Position numbers and translations under genes: made by a program. Below the pieces are notes generated by a model. The model saw only the letters and a program-made list of their open reading frames with translations, had not been told where the DNA came from and searched no databases. DNA of 64,000 nt from Streptacidiphilus jeojiense (lineage in GTDB: Bacteria > Actinomycetota > Actinomycetes > Streptomycetales > Streptomycetaceae). Of the stretch, positions 50,590 through 58,552 are shown in pieces; the stretch's first letter is position 1; each line of letters opens with the position of its first letter. Location of the stretch: NCBI RefSeq assembly GCF_000719095.1, contig NZ_JOEH01000032.1, positions 1 to 64,000 of the forward strand. The letters run 5' to 3'.

Positions 50590-52425
50590 GTGGCCGCACC
50601 GGTGAACCCGCCTCTGCCTCAGGCACCGTCGCTGGTCGAAGACCACAACGGACGCATCCTGGCTGATCGGATCCTGGCTACCGACTTGGCCGGCGCCGTG
50701 CCGCAGGAGCGGCCGGTGGTGGTGTTCGTGGCCGGGCAGGCCGGCAGCGGCAAATCGCTGGTCGTGGACCTGGTGCTGGCGGCGCTCGCCGCCAGGGGCG
50801 GTGCGGTGCGGGTAGATCGCGACCGCTACAAGACCCTCCACCCCCACTACCGCCGTCTGCTGGCCGAGGACGTGCGCACGGCCGGGGTCCGGGTGCGCGA
50901 GGACACCTACCAGTGGGCGGCCCAGGTGGAGGCCCTGCTGCGGCAGGGCCGCTACGACGCAGTGGTGGAGGCCCCGCTGGGCCGCCCGCAACAATTCCTG
51001 GAGGAGATCGACGCCTACCGGCGGGCGGGCTACCGGGTGGAGATCGTGGCGCTGGCCGTGCCCGAGGCCCTGAGCGCGCTCGGGGTGCTGGACCGCTATC
51101 TGCGCCTGGCCGAGCAGGGCCGGCCCCGCTTCGTCTCCTGGGACAACCACGACGCCTGTGCCGCCGCGCTGCCCGCCGCCCTGAACGTGGTGGAGGCCGA
51201 CGGGCTGGCCGAGCGGATCACCGTGGTGCGGCGCAGCACCCGGACAGCGCTGGAGGCCGTGTACGACAACGAGGTCGGCCCTGACGGACGCTGGACGCGT
51301 CCGGCGGGCGCGGCTAAGGCGGTGCTGGCCGAGCGCCGGCGCCCGTGGGACGCGGCGCAGACCAGCCGGTTCCGGCGGGACCTGGCGGCCGCGGAGCGCC
51401 GGGTGAGCGACCCGCGGCTGCCTGAGGACTGGGGGCTGGCGGTGCGCCGCGATGCCGAGCACGCCGCGGCGCTGGCCGAGCCGCTGCGCCGCATCGCCCA
51501 GCCGCTGCGGCAGCCGCCCGGCGTCGACTACCACCGGCTGAACGCGGACGAGCACGCCTTCGTCTTCGACGAGTTGATCGTGCCGATGATGCTGAGCGCG
51601 GTTACCGCCCAGGAGCACCCGCTGGTGGTCTACGTGGCCGGCCAGCCCGGCGCCGGGAAGACCCGCGCCGCCCACCTGGTGCGCCGCGCCCTGCCCGGCG
51701 CGGTGCACCTGTCCGGAGACGACTTCAAGGTGATGCACCCGGACTACTGGGACCTGCTGCGCTCGGACCCGCGCCACGCCTCGCAGAAGATCCGGGCCGA
51801 CTACCAGGCCTGGCAGGCCAAGGCCGAAGCGTACGTGCGCGAGCGCCGCGGGCACCTGGTCCTGGAGACCACCCCCGCCGACCCGGCCGCATTCGCCGCG
51901 GGGGCGCTCCGGTTCCAGCGGGCCGGCTACCGGGTGGAGTTGCTCGTGCTGGCCGTGCGCGCGGCCGACTCCCGGCAGGGCACCGCCCGGCGCTACGCGG
52001 CCGTGAGCGAGCAGGGCGCGCCCACCCGGTTCACCAGCGTCAGCGGCCACGACGCGCACTTCCAGGTACTGCCCGACGTCGTGGCGGCAGCGGAGGCGCT
52101 GGCGGTGGTGGACCAGGTCACCGTGATGCGGCGCGATGCCACCGCCCTGTACCGCAGCGAACCCACCAACAGCAGGCGGCCGCAGCGGGCGGGGGCAGCG
52201 CTGGCGGTGCTGGCAGAGCAGTCCCGGCCCTACACCGACCAGGAGGCCGCCCAGTTCTGGGCCGTCCAGCGCCAGCTGCACCAGGTGATGCCGCAGTACC
52301 GCGACGACCTGGTCGACATCGCCGCCCGGGCCATCCCGCTGATGCCCGCGACCCTCCAGCCGCGACGCCTGGAGGCGCCCGGCAGCGCGGCCGCGCTACC
52401 GCTGCTGCCGTGCCGGGCCAGGTAG
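50590..52425 (+). CDS. Tandem double zeta-toxin-like kinase
   Basis: A 611-aa protein consisting of two zeta-type domains. Domain 1: P-loop GQAGSGKS (49-56), then VDRDRYKTLHPHY. Domain 2: P-loop GQPGAGKT (351-358), then SGDDFKVMHPDYWDLL and the LVLETTPADP strand. Both keep the Walker lysine and the Asp/Lys region that binds substrate. Zeta toxins phosphorylate UDP-GlcNAc and are held off by epsilon antitoxins. Single-domain enzymes are the rule, so the fused duplication is odd. No epsilon-like gene precedes it. Confidence 0.8.
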   Translation: MAAPVNPPLPQAPSLVEDHNGRILADRILATDLAGAVPQERPVVVFVAGQAGSGKSLVVDLVLAALAARGGAVRVDRDRYKTLHPHYRRLLAEDVRTAGVRVREDTYQWAAQVEALLRQGRYDAVVEAPLGRPQQFLEEIDAYRRAGYRVEIVALAVPEALSALGVLDRYLRLAEQGRPRFVSWDNHDACAAALPAALNVVEADGLAERITVVRRSTRTALEAVYDNEVGPDGRWTRPAGAAKAVLAERRRPWDAAQTSRFRRDLAAAERRVSDPRLPEDWGLAVRRDAEHAAALAEPLRRIAQPLRQPPGVDYHRLNADEHAFVFDELIVPMMLSAVTAQEHPLVVYVAGQPGAGKTRAAHLVRRALPGAVHLSGDDFKVMHPDYWDLLRSDPRHASQKIRADYQAWQAKAEAYVRERRGHLVLETTPADPAAFAAGALRFQRAGYRVELLVLAVRAADSRQGTARRYAAVSEQGAPTRFTSVSGHDAHFQVLPDVVAAAEALAVVDQVTVMRRDATALYRSEPTNSRRPQRAGAALAVLAEQSRPYTDQEAAQFWAVQRQLHQVMPQYRDDLVDIAARAIPLMPATLQPRRLEAPGSAAALPLLPCRAR

Positions 52426-52495
52426 CCCGACACGGCAACCGCCCCTGCCATCAGCCGGTGCCGAACCGGGGCCCGGCGGAGCGGCCCGAGGTCGG

Positions 52496-52765
52496 CTACG
52501 CGGTCGTGAGGGCGTTGAGCCGTTGGGTGTACTCGGCGGCCAGCCGCTCGACGTCCTCGGGCTCGGCGTCGGCGAGCCGGCTCCGGTCCGCGGCGCAAGC
52601 CTGCAGCTGGGCCGTGAGGGCGGCCTGGAGCTGCTGGTCACCGGAGCGCCGGGCCGCCATCACCTCCTTGGTGTACCAGGAGATGACAGCGTCGATCCGC
52701 TGCCGGGCGAGCTCGGTCGGGGAACCCCCCTCGCCGGGGGAGGACGCGGGTTCGGGAGCGTGCAT
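52496..52765 (-). CDS. Small helical protein, possible zeta partner
   Basis: An 89-aa protein from the ATG at 52765. Nearly all helix: SPTELARQRIDAVISWYTKE and a second helix with DQQLQAALTAQLQACAADRS, then EPEDVERLAAEYTQRLNAL. The three-helix plan resembles epsilon-type antitoxins. It converges on the double zeta gene instead of preceding it, and is divergent from the STAND ATPase gene. Partner function is inference. Confidence 0.5.
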   Translation of the reverse strand: MHAPEPASSPGEGGSPTELARQRIDAVISWYTKEVMAARRSGDQQLQAALTAQLQACAADRSRLADAEPEDVERLAAEYTQRLNALTTA

Positions 52766-52922
52766 GGCAAAACCACCTTGGGCCGGAAGTCGGGGCCGGG
52801 AGGCCGGTACCCGGCCCTGGAAGCGAGGTGCCGGCCACCGGCCTGTCTGGTCGCGATCCTGCCCTGCGGCATCGTCCACGGCATACTGGGCAGGCAGATG
52901 ATCTGTCCTGGGGGGACCACGC

Positions 52923-55604
52923 ATGGCCGACCTTCGCGCGCTGTTCAGCTCCAACGACCCGTCAGGAGTGCAGAGCGCGGAGGCGTTCACCAACCGCCAG
53001 CTGCAGTGGTCCCTGGTTGCCACAGCGCTGGGCGAGCACCTGCAGGCGATCGCCGCCCGCGGGTTCGACGTCGAGGACCTGGAGCACCCCCGCAACAACG
53101 TGATCGCGTTCTACGGCATCGGCGGGGTGGGCAAGTCCACGCTGCTGCGCAAGCTGGAGGCCGCGCTGACCGCCGCCGACCAGCGGCCCCAGCAGTGGGC
53201 CACCGCGATCGGCGCCGGTGAGCGGCTGCTGCCGGTGCGCATCGACCTGTCCCGCTCCGCGTCGACGGGAACCGACTTCGAGCGGGTCGTGCTGACGATC
53301 CGCCTGGCCCTGGCCGGCGCGGTCGGCCGCCCGCTACCCGGCTTCGACTTGGCTCTGCGCCGCTACTGGGACGCCCAGCACCCCGGTGAACCGCTGGAGG
53401 ACTACATCCGGCGCACCGGACTGATGGGCAAGGTCGGCCAGCTGCTGCCGGACCAACTACAGGCAGCGGTCAGCGAGGTCGCCGGGTCCCTCCAACTGCC
53501 CGGCATGATCGGATCGGCAGCCGGCCAGGTCGCCACCGCGCTCGTGCACGCGCTGCGCGAGCGCCGCGAACGGGCCCAGGCCCTGGCCGGCGCGGCCCGC
53601 ACCGCGGCCCTGCTGGAGGCCGAACCCGACCTGGAGGCGCTCTCCTACTACCCGCACCTGCTCGCGTGGGAACTCCACCACCTTCCAGCGAAGAAGAAGG
53701 TGGTGCCGGTGATCCTGCTGGACACCTTCGAAGACACCGCCGACCGGCACCGCGACCTGGAGCGGCTGCTGCAGCGCCTGGTGTGGCTGATGCCAGGCGC
53801 CTTCTTCGTCATCGCCGGCCGCAACCGCCTGCCCTGGGGCGAGGCCGCGCTGGAGGGACAGCTCGACTACACCGGACCCACCGCCTGGCCGGGCCTGACC
53901 CCCCGAGCCGAGCAGCCGGCCCACGCTGCGGGCGGCCGTCGCCAGCACCTGCTCGGGGACTTCTCCACCGCGGACTGCGACAGCTACCTCGCCCGGCGCC
54001 TGACCCACGAGGGCCAGCCGCTGATCGGCCCGGACATCCGGGCCGTCATCACCGAGCGCTCCCACGGCCTGCCGCTGCACCTGGACCTGTCCGTCGCCCG
54101 CTTCCTGGAGATCCGCCGCACCGGGCGCATGCCGGTTGCCGCCGACTTCGACCACACGTTCCCTGCCTTGATCGCCCGCACCCTGTCCGACCTGACCGAC
54201 GACGAACGCCACGTCCTGCGGAGCGCCAGCCTGCTGGACGCCTTCGACCTGGACCTGGCCACCCGCGCCGCGGGCCTCGCCCACCAGGCCCCGGCCCGCC
54301 GGCTCGTGGAACGCCCGATGATCGGCGAAGACCCCTACGCGATCTGGCCCTACCACCTGCACGGAGCCATCCGCACCGCGCTGCAGAGCGACGACACCCA
54401 CACCCCGGACCGTTGGACGCCCGCCGACTGGAACCAGGCCGCGACCCGGGCGCTGGCCGCACTCGGCCACCAGTGGCAGCACAGCGACCGCACCGCGGCC
54501 ACCGGCGACCGCGCCTTCCTGGTCGCCTGTCTGCGCCAGGGCCTGCGACTTGCCCGCGACCACCATCTGAACGATCTCGCCTGGCTCACCGACGCCGCCT
54601 TCGCCTACATCGACGACTCCGTGTGGGAACCCATCGCCCCGCCCACTCCCGCGCCGGGGACGGGCCCGGCCGCGGACACGCCCGCCGACGCCCTGGCCGA
54701 GGTGCTCACCGCGATCAGCCGCCGCCAGCACGAGCACCGCGACCTCACCACCCGCCGCCTCTCGGACGTCCTGGCCGCAGGCCTGCTGTCCGACGAGCTG
54801 GTCCAGCTCGCCCTGTACTACCGGGCCAAGGCAGACAAGGACCTCGGCCGCACCGCCCAGGCCATGGACGGCATGCGCCAGGTCGCCGCCTCCGAGGGCC
54901 GGCTCGCCTCCCGGGCGCGGCGCGGCCTGGCCAACCTCGCCCGCATCCACGGGGACTTCCCCACCGCGCTGAGCATCCTTCCCGGCCTCGGGTGGAAGGG
55001 CCGCCAGCACCGCGTGCACGGAGACATCCTGTGGCCGCAGGGCGACTTCACCGCCGCCGCTCACGCCTTCCGTCAGGCGCGGGACCAGGCCGAGCAGCAC
55101 CAGGCGCCGGGGGAGCGGGCCATCGTACAGACCCGCCTCGCGTTGGGCACCGCCTTCACCGACCCCGTCCGGGCGCAGGACGAGATCGCCCTGGCCCACC
55201 AACTGCTGGAACCCCTGGACCAACGTGCCACCGTGCTGCTGGCTCAGATCGCCGCCCTGGTCCGCGACGCCGGCACCGACCACGCCATCGCCGACCGGGT
55301 CTCCGTGCTGCGGGCCCAGATCGACGTCGCCGGACTGCTCTGGCTCATCCCGCTGCTGGAGACCGCCCTGGTGTTCCACCATGCCGTCCGCGACGACCAG
55401 GGCGAACTGACCGCCGCCATCACCCGTCTGCAGGCCGCCACCGCCACCGGCGACTTCGCCTACTACGTGGACATCGCCCACTACATGGCCGACCTGCCCC
55501 TCCCCGCAGGGTCTGCGGTGCGCTGGCTCGAGGACCCGGAGCTGATCCGCACCCGCTGGCGTCGACTCGTCATGGACCGCCGCCCAGGAATCGCGACTGT
55601 CTGA
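52923..55604 (+). CDS. STAND/NB-ARC-type ATPase with helical repeats
   Basis: An 893-aa protein. An N-terminal 60-residue segment is followed by a P-loop FYGIGGVGKST (63-73) and a Walker B-like VVPVILLDTFED (about 260-270), then an arginine-containing FFVIAGRNRLPWG. A winged-helix-like part lies at about 410-470. From about 520 on it is helical with TPR-like repeats (ALYYRAKADKDLGRTAQAMD; HRVHGDILWPQGDFTAAAHA). STAND ATPases of this plan act as regulators or as antiphage sensors. There is no obvious effector domain. Confidence 0.75.
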   Translation: MADLRALFSSNDPSGVQSAEAFTNRQLQWSLVATALGEHLQAIAARGFDVEDLEHPRNNVIAFYGIGGVGKSTLLRKLEAALTAADQRPQQWATAIGAGERLLPVRIDLSRSASTGTDFERVVLTIRLALAGAVGRPLPGFDLALRRYWDAQHPGEPLEDYIRRTGLMGKVGQLLPDQLQAAVSEVAGSLQLPGMIGSAAGQVATALVHALRERRERAQALAGAARTAALLEAEPDLEALSYYPHLLAWELHHLPAKKKVVPVILLDTFEDTADRHRDLERLLQRLVWLMPGAFFVIAGRNRLPWGEAALEGQLDYTGPTAWPGLTPRAEQPAHAAGGRRQHLLGDFSTADCDSYLARRLTHEGQPLIGPDIRAVITERSHGLPLHLDLSVARFLEIRRTGRMPVAADFDHTFPALIARTLSDLTDDERHVLRSASLLDAFDLDLATRAAGLAHQAPARRLVERPMIGEDPYAIWPYHLHGAIRTALQSDDTHTPDRWTPADWNQAATRALAALGHQWQHSDRTAATGDRAFLVACLRQGLRLARDHHLNDLAWLTDAAFAYIDDSVWEPIAPPTPAPGTGPAADTPADALAEVLTAISRRQHEHRDLTTRRLSDVLAAGLLSDELVQLALYYRAKADKDLGRTAQAMDGMRQVAASEGRLASRARRGLANLARIHGDFPTALSILPGLGWKGRQHRVHGDILWPQGDFTAAAHAFRQARDQAEQHQAPGERAIVQTRLALGTAFTDPVRAQDEIALAHQLLEPLDQRATVLLAQIAALVRDAGTDHAIADRVSVLRAQIDVAGLLWLIPLLETALVFHHAVRDDQGELTAAITRLQAATATGDFAYYVDIAHYMADLPLPAGSAVRWLEDPELIRTRWRRLVMDRRPGIATV

Positions 55605-55733
55605 TCAGAACGGTCGATTCAAAGAGCGCCGTCGTGCCTGGCATCCTGACCCCGTGGCCCGCCGTCACTCGCAGCAGGCCGGCTTCCGAGCTCCACCGAC
55701 CACCGTCCGTGCCAGATCCCTGGGAGAGAAACG

Positions 55734-56324
55734 ATGAGTGCCCTGGCTGGAGCCGCCGTGACCTCGGTAATGATCCTTGGGGCCGGAGTCCTGCTGACGC
55801 GCAACCAACTGCGGCTACTCAGGCGCCCGGCAGCTGATGCGCCGCGCTCGGCTCGGCTCCTGGCCTGGACGGCAGTGTCCTGCTGGGTGGTACCAATGCT
55901 GTGGCTCTGGGCTGCCGCGGTGACCGACGACAGCACCGTCGCTCTCGCGGGCCTGATGGCCGTGATCGCCGTACCGACTGTGCTGCTCGTGATCTGCGGA
56001 CGGTACGAGCGCTCCGAGCGCCGGGCCGAGGACCGTGAACGGGCGGCCCAGGGTCTTGCGCCCCGTCGCTATCTGATGGCGCCGTGGCGTCTCGGACTGG
56101 TCTGGGGCTTTGTCTTCGTGGTGACCGTCAACGCCATGGTCCTGATCCCCATCCTGGTCTCGCCCCTGCACACACCCCCGACGCCGAACATCGGAGCCAT
56201 GGAGATCGTCGCCACCATCGTCCTGCTGGCAGCCGTCTCCCACATCCTGCTCCAGCGCCACCGGGTCGCCAGGGAGGGCCAGCGCGCCGCTGCGAGCGAC
56301 CGGCGAGATGTAGGCCTGGCCTGA
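55734..56324 (+). CDS. Membrane protein
   Basis: A 196-aa protein with GGGAGAG upstream of the ATG. Four to five membrane helices: SVMILGAGVLLTRNQL, SCWVVPMLWLWAAAVT, LAGLMAVIAVPTVLLVICG, GLVWGFVFVVTVNAMVLIPI and IVATIVLLAAVSHILL. A basic loop with RYERSERRAEDRERAAQGL lies between helices 3 and 4. Function unknown. 129 nt separate it from the STAND gene. Confidence 0.6.
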   Translation: MSALAGAAVTSVMILGAGVLLTRNQLRLLRRPAADAPRSARLLAWTAVSCWVVPMLWLWAAAVTDDSTVALAGLMAVIAVPTVLLVICGRYERSERRAEDRERAAQGLAPRRYLMAPWRLGLVWGFVFVVTVNAMVLIPILVSPLHTPPTPNIGAMEIVATIVLLAAVSHILLQRHRVAREGQRAAASDRRDVGLA

Positions 56325-56363
56325 CCGACTCCGGCAACCAGCCGGGCAAGCCCCTCTCCTGCC

Positions 56364-56600
56364 CTACGCGGCCGAAGCGGTTCCCGGATCGTTCGCGGCT
56401 GCCGCCCGGGCTTTCTCGCTGATCGCGAGTTCCTGCATCCTGCGGGTCAGCCCAGCCAGCTCCAGGCGCTCGCGGTGGGTGCCCTTGACCGGGAGCAGTG
56501 CGATCTCCCAGCGCAGCGCCACAGCCCGCTCGTGCAGACCCTGCAACTCGGGGGAGAGGGGAGCGGGGCGGTGGCGTCGAAGGATGTTTGGTAGGCGCAT
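56364..56600 (-). CDS. Small helical hypothetical protein
   Basis: A 78-aa protein, basic at the start (MRLPNILRRHRPAPL), then two long helices (LQGLHERAVALRWEIALLPV; RLELAGLTRRMQELAISEKA), probably a helical hairpin or coiled coil. It follows the 186-aa gene in the same direction, with 31 nt between them. Confidence 0.45.
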   Translation of the reverse strand: MRLPNILRRHRPAPLSPELQGLHERAVALRWEIALLPVKGTHRERLELAGLTRRMQELAISEKARAAAANDPGTASAA

Positions 56601-56631
56601 CGGCAGAACGGCCTTCGCTCCTTCGCACGGG

Positions 56632-57192
56632 CTACTGGTTGATGCCGTGCTCGGGGCACTGGTAGTCGAGGAAGCGGGTCGAGTCGAAGGACTCCTGGTT
56701 CTGCTCGTAGACGCTCTGCCACAGCTGTGGGCTGTACTCGTGGACTGTCACTGGTTGTGGTGCTGCCATACCGTCTTCAGCGATCGTCATGTAGGGGAAG
56801 CTGTGCCGAGCTGCTGCGATGCGCGGATCTGTTCCACCCATGCAGCCCACGGCCGGCGACAGCCACAGCCGTGCAATGCGGCCGGCCATTCCGTTCAACG
56901 CGATGAACCGGGTGTCGTGCAGCCAGGTGAGAGTTGCGCGTAGGTCGGTGTCGGAGTCATCAGCAACGAGTTCGTCGTCAAAGTCGAGTGCTACAGGTGC
57001 GTCCCCGCGAAGTTTCGTCACCAGCCTGATGAGCAGCAGCATGGGCAGGCCGTCGGCTTCGCGGCGGCGAAGTTTCTTCCCGCCCTGCGTGCGATCGGCG
57101 CACACGGCGGAGCGGTACAGGAAGTCGGCAGCCAGGAAACCGGGGCCGTGGACGAAGGGTGGCCTGCAGGTGCAGCTGATGACGGTGGTCAT
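56632..57192 (-). CDS. Hypothetical protein with winged-helix-like middle
   Basis: A 186-aa protein. The N-terminus has CTCRPPFVHGPGFLAADFL. The middle (LPMLLLIRLVTKLRGDAPVA, DLRATLTWLHDTRFIALNGM, RIARLWLSPAVGC) resembles small winged-helix modules, including those ending in a wLsP-type strand. The C-terminus is Tyr/Gln-rich and has a Cys (QCPEHG). DNA binding is possible but unproved. Confidence 0.45.
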   Translation of the reverse strand: MTTVISCTCRPPFVHGPGFLAADFLYRSAVCADRTQGGKKLRRREADGLPMLLLIRLVTKLRGDAPVALDFDDELVADDSDTDLRATLTWLHDTRFIALNGMAGRIARLWLSPAVGCMGGTDPRIAAARHSFPYMTIAEDGMAAPQPVTVHEYSPQLWQSVYEQNQESFDSTRFLDYQCPEHGINQ

Positions 57193-57317
57193 GGTCGGAC
57201 CCTAGCGCTGGGATGTGGTTTGGGCGGGTTGTGTTGCATGTGTCTCACCCCGTCAGCGGACAGTGCGTCAGCGTGACCCGTGCAGCTGGTCGACGTCGTT
57301 CTGACCGCTGGTCGGCA

Positions 57318-57626
57318 CTATGCGCGGATGCGGCCGGGGAAGAGCTCCGTGACGCGTTGATCGACCGTCAGATGGAGCCGTAGCCTGCCCGTCGTGGGAG
57401 CCGTCGCACCGGTGAGTGCGGCCTCGGCTTCGCCTTCCCGTAGGAGAAGCAGCACGGCGAGGCCGTCGGCGGCGATCTTGTGGGCGGCGGAGCGAGTGAT
57501 GGCCATGTCGTAGGACTTCCAGGTGGCGTGCGGGTCCACGTGCTGCAGGCCGGCTAGGACGGGAATGGTGCTGGCCTTGGTCAACTCCGCGAGGAGGGCT
57601 TGACGCAGGGTGCCGACGACGGTCAT
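57318..57626 (-). CDS. 102-aa hypothetical protein, third gene of the SNF2 operon
   Basis: Starts at the ATG at 57626, which overlaps the SWIM gene stop (ATGA). The helical N-terminus MTVVGTLRQALLAELTKAST is followed by a helix-strand segment with SAAHKIAADGLAVLLLLREG and a final strand pair (LRLHLTVDQRVTELFPG). No family recognised. Coupling makes it a probable functional partner of the helicase. Confidence 0.6.
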   Translation of the reverse strand: MTVVGTLRQALLAELTKASTIPVLAGLQHVDPHATWKSYDMAITRSAAHKIAADGLAVLLLLREGEAEAALTGATAPTTGRLRLHLTVDQRVTELFPGRIRA

Positions 57627-58552
57627 GGGCGCTCCGACCCCGTATCGGAACGCTGGCCGCGCGGGCCGCATACGGCCGGAGCCGACGGCGGGGCAGCGAG
57701 TCGCTCGCGAAGGTCTGCGATGTCCAGGCCCAGACGGTCGGCGACCTCGGGGAGCGGGGTCAGCGGGATCGCCTCGGCGAGTCGAAGGGCGTCCTCGAGG
57801 AGGGCGCACTGCAGGGGCGCTCCGGTCAGCAGGTGGTTTCTGGCCTGGGCGGCAGCGTCCCGGACCAGTGCATGGAGTTGGTCGGCTGTGGGCGCGGGGG
57901 CTGGCGGTGGCGGCCACGCGGCGGAGTGCGGCTCGGGTTCGGCGAAGGGCCCGGGCGCGGGCAGAGCGGGGGCTTCGGGGCGGTTGCGGTACCAGTCCCA
58001 GGCCTGCTGCGCGGAGATGCGCGGTGGTGTCGCCGCGGTGGGGCAGTGATCGGGGTCGGCGGGTGCGGCGTGGACCTGGGGCAGGGGAAGCAGGCCGCGC
58101 AGGGCTGCGAAGGCCGCCGGGGTAGTGCGGAGCCGGTGGGTGACGGCGTGGGCCAGGGCCGCGGAGTGGTGGCAGGGCGGGGTCCCGCACGTGCAGGCGA
58201 AGCCGATGTGCTGCGCGGCCGGGGCCAGTTCCGTGCCCGCGCAGTGGGCCGGGTCGGCGAGGCAGTCGGAGAGTTCTCCCGCACGCAGCCGGGTGGCGTG
58301 GCCGCAGGTAGTGCTGCTCTCCAGCAAAGCGGTGATCTCGGCCTGGCAGAGCATCGGCACGGTGATGGCGGTGTGCGCCTGGTGGCCGGTATGGCGTGCG
58401 GTGGCCATGGCGGAGGCGTGGCCGGGGGACAGGGTGAGGTTGGTGATGCCGCCGGCGGCGAAGTCGTTGTGCCCAGCCAGCAGGAGGGCGTCGTCGCCGA
58501 TGGCGGTGCGCAGGGCGCTGCCCCAGGCGTCCGGCCAGGGGGTGTGGGTCAT
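57623..58552 (-). CDS. SWIM zinc-finger protein
   Basis: A 309-aa protein from the ATG at 58552, overlapping the helicase stop (ATGA). A SWIM-type core includes GHASAMATARHTGHQAHTAI, then SDCLADPAHCAG and FACTCGTPPCHHSAALAHAV, the CxC…CxH-like metal ligands of SWIM domains. A Pro-rich linker (about 195-225) and a C-terminal helical part with LPEVADRLGLDIADLRERL (HTH-like) follow. SWIM proteins commonly accompany SNF2 helicases in actinobacteria. Confidence 0.85.
   Translation of the reverse strand: MTHTPWPDAWGSALRTAIGDDALLLAGHNDFAAGGITNLTLSPGHASAMATARHTGHQAHTAITVPMLCQAEITALLESSTTCGHATRLRAGELSDCLADPAHCAGTELAPAAQHIGFACTCGTPPCHHSAALAHAVTHRLRTTPAAFAALRGLLPLPQVHAAPADPDHCPTAATPPRISAQQAWDWYRNRPEAPALPAPGPFAEPEPHSAAWPPPPAPAPTADQLHALVRDAAAQARNHLLTGAPLQCALLEDALRLAEAIPLTPLPEVADRLGLDIADLRERLAAPPSAPAVCGPRGQRSDTGSERP

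Noticed and set aside
50348..50605. 85-codon frame just before the double zeta gene, considered as an epsilon antitoxin
   Set aside because: No ribosome-binding site, wrong composition for an epsilon three-helix bundle, and it overlaps the zeta start out of frame.
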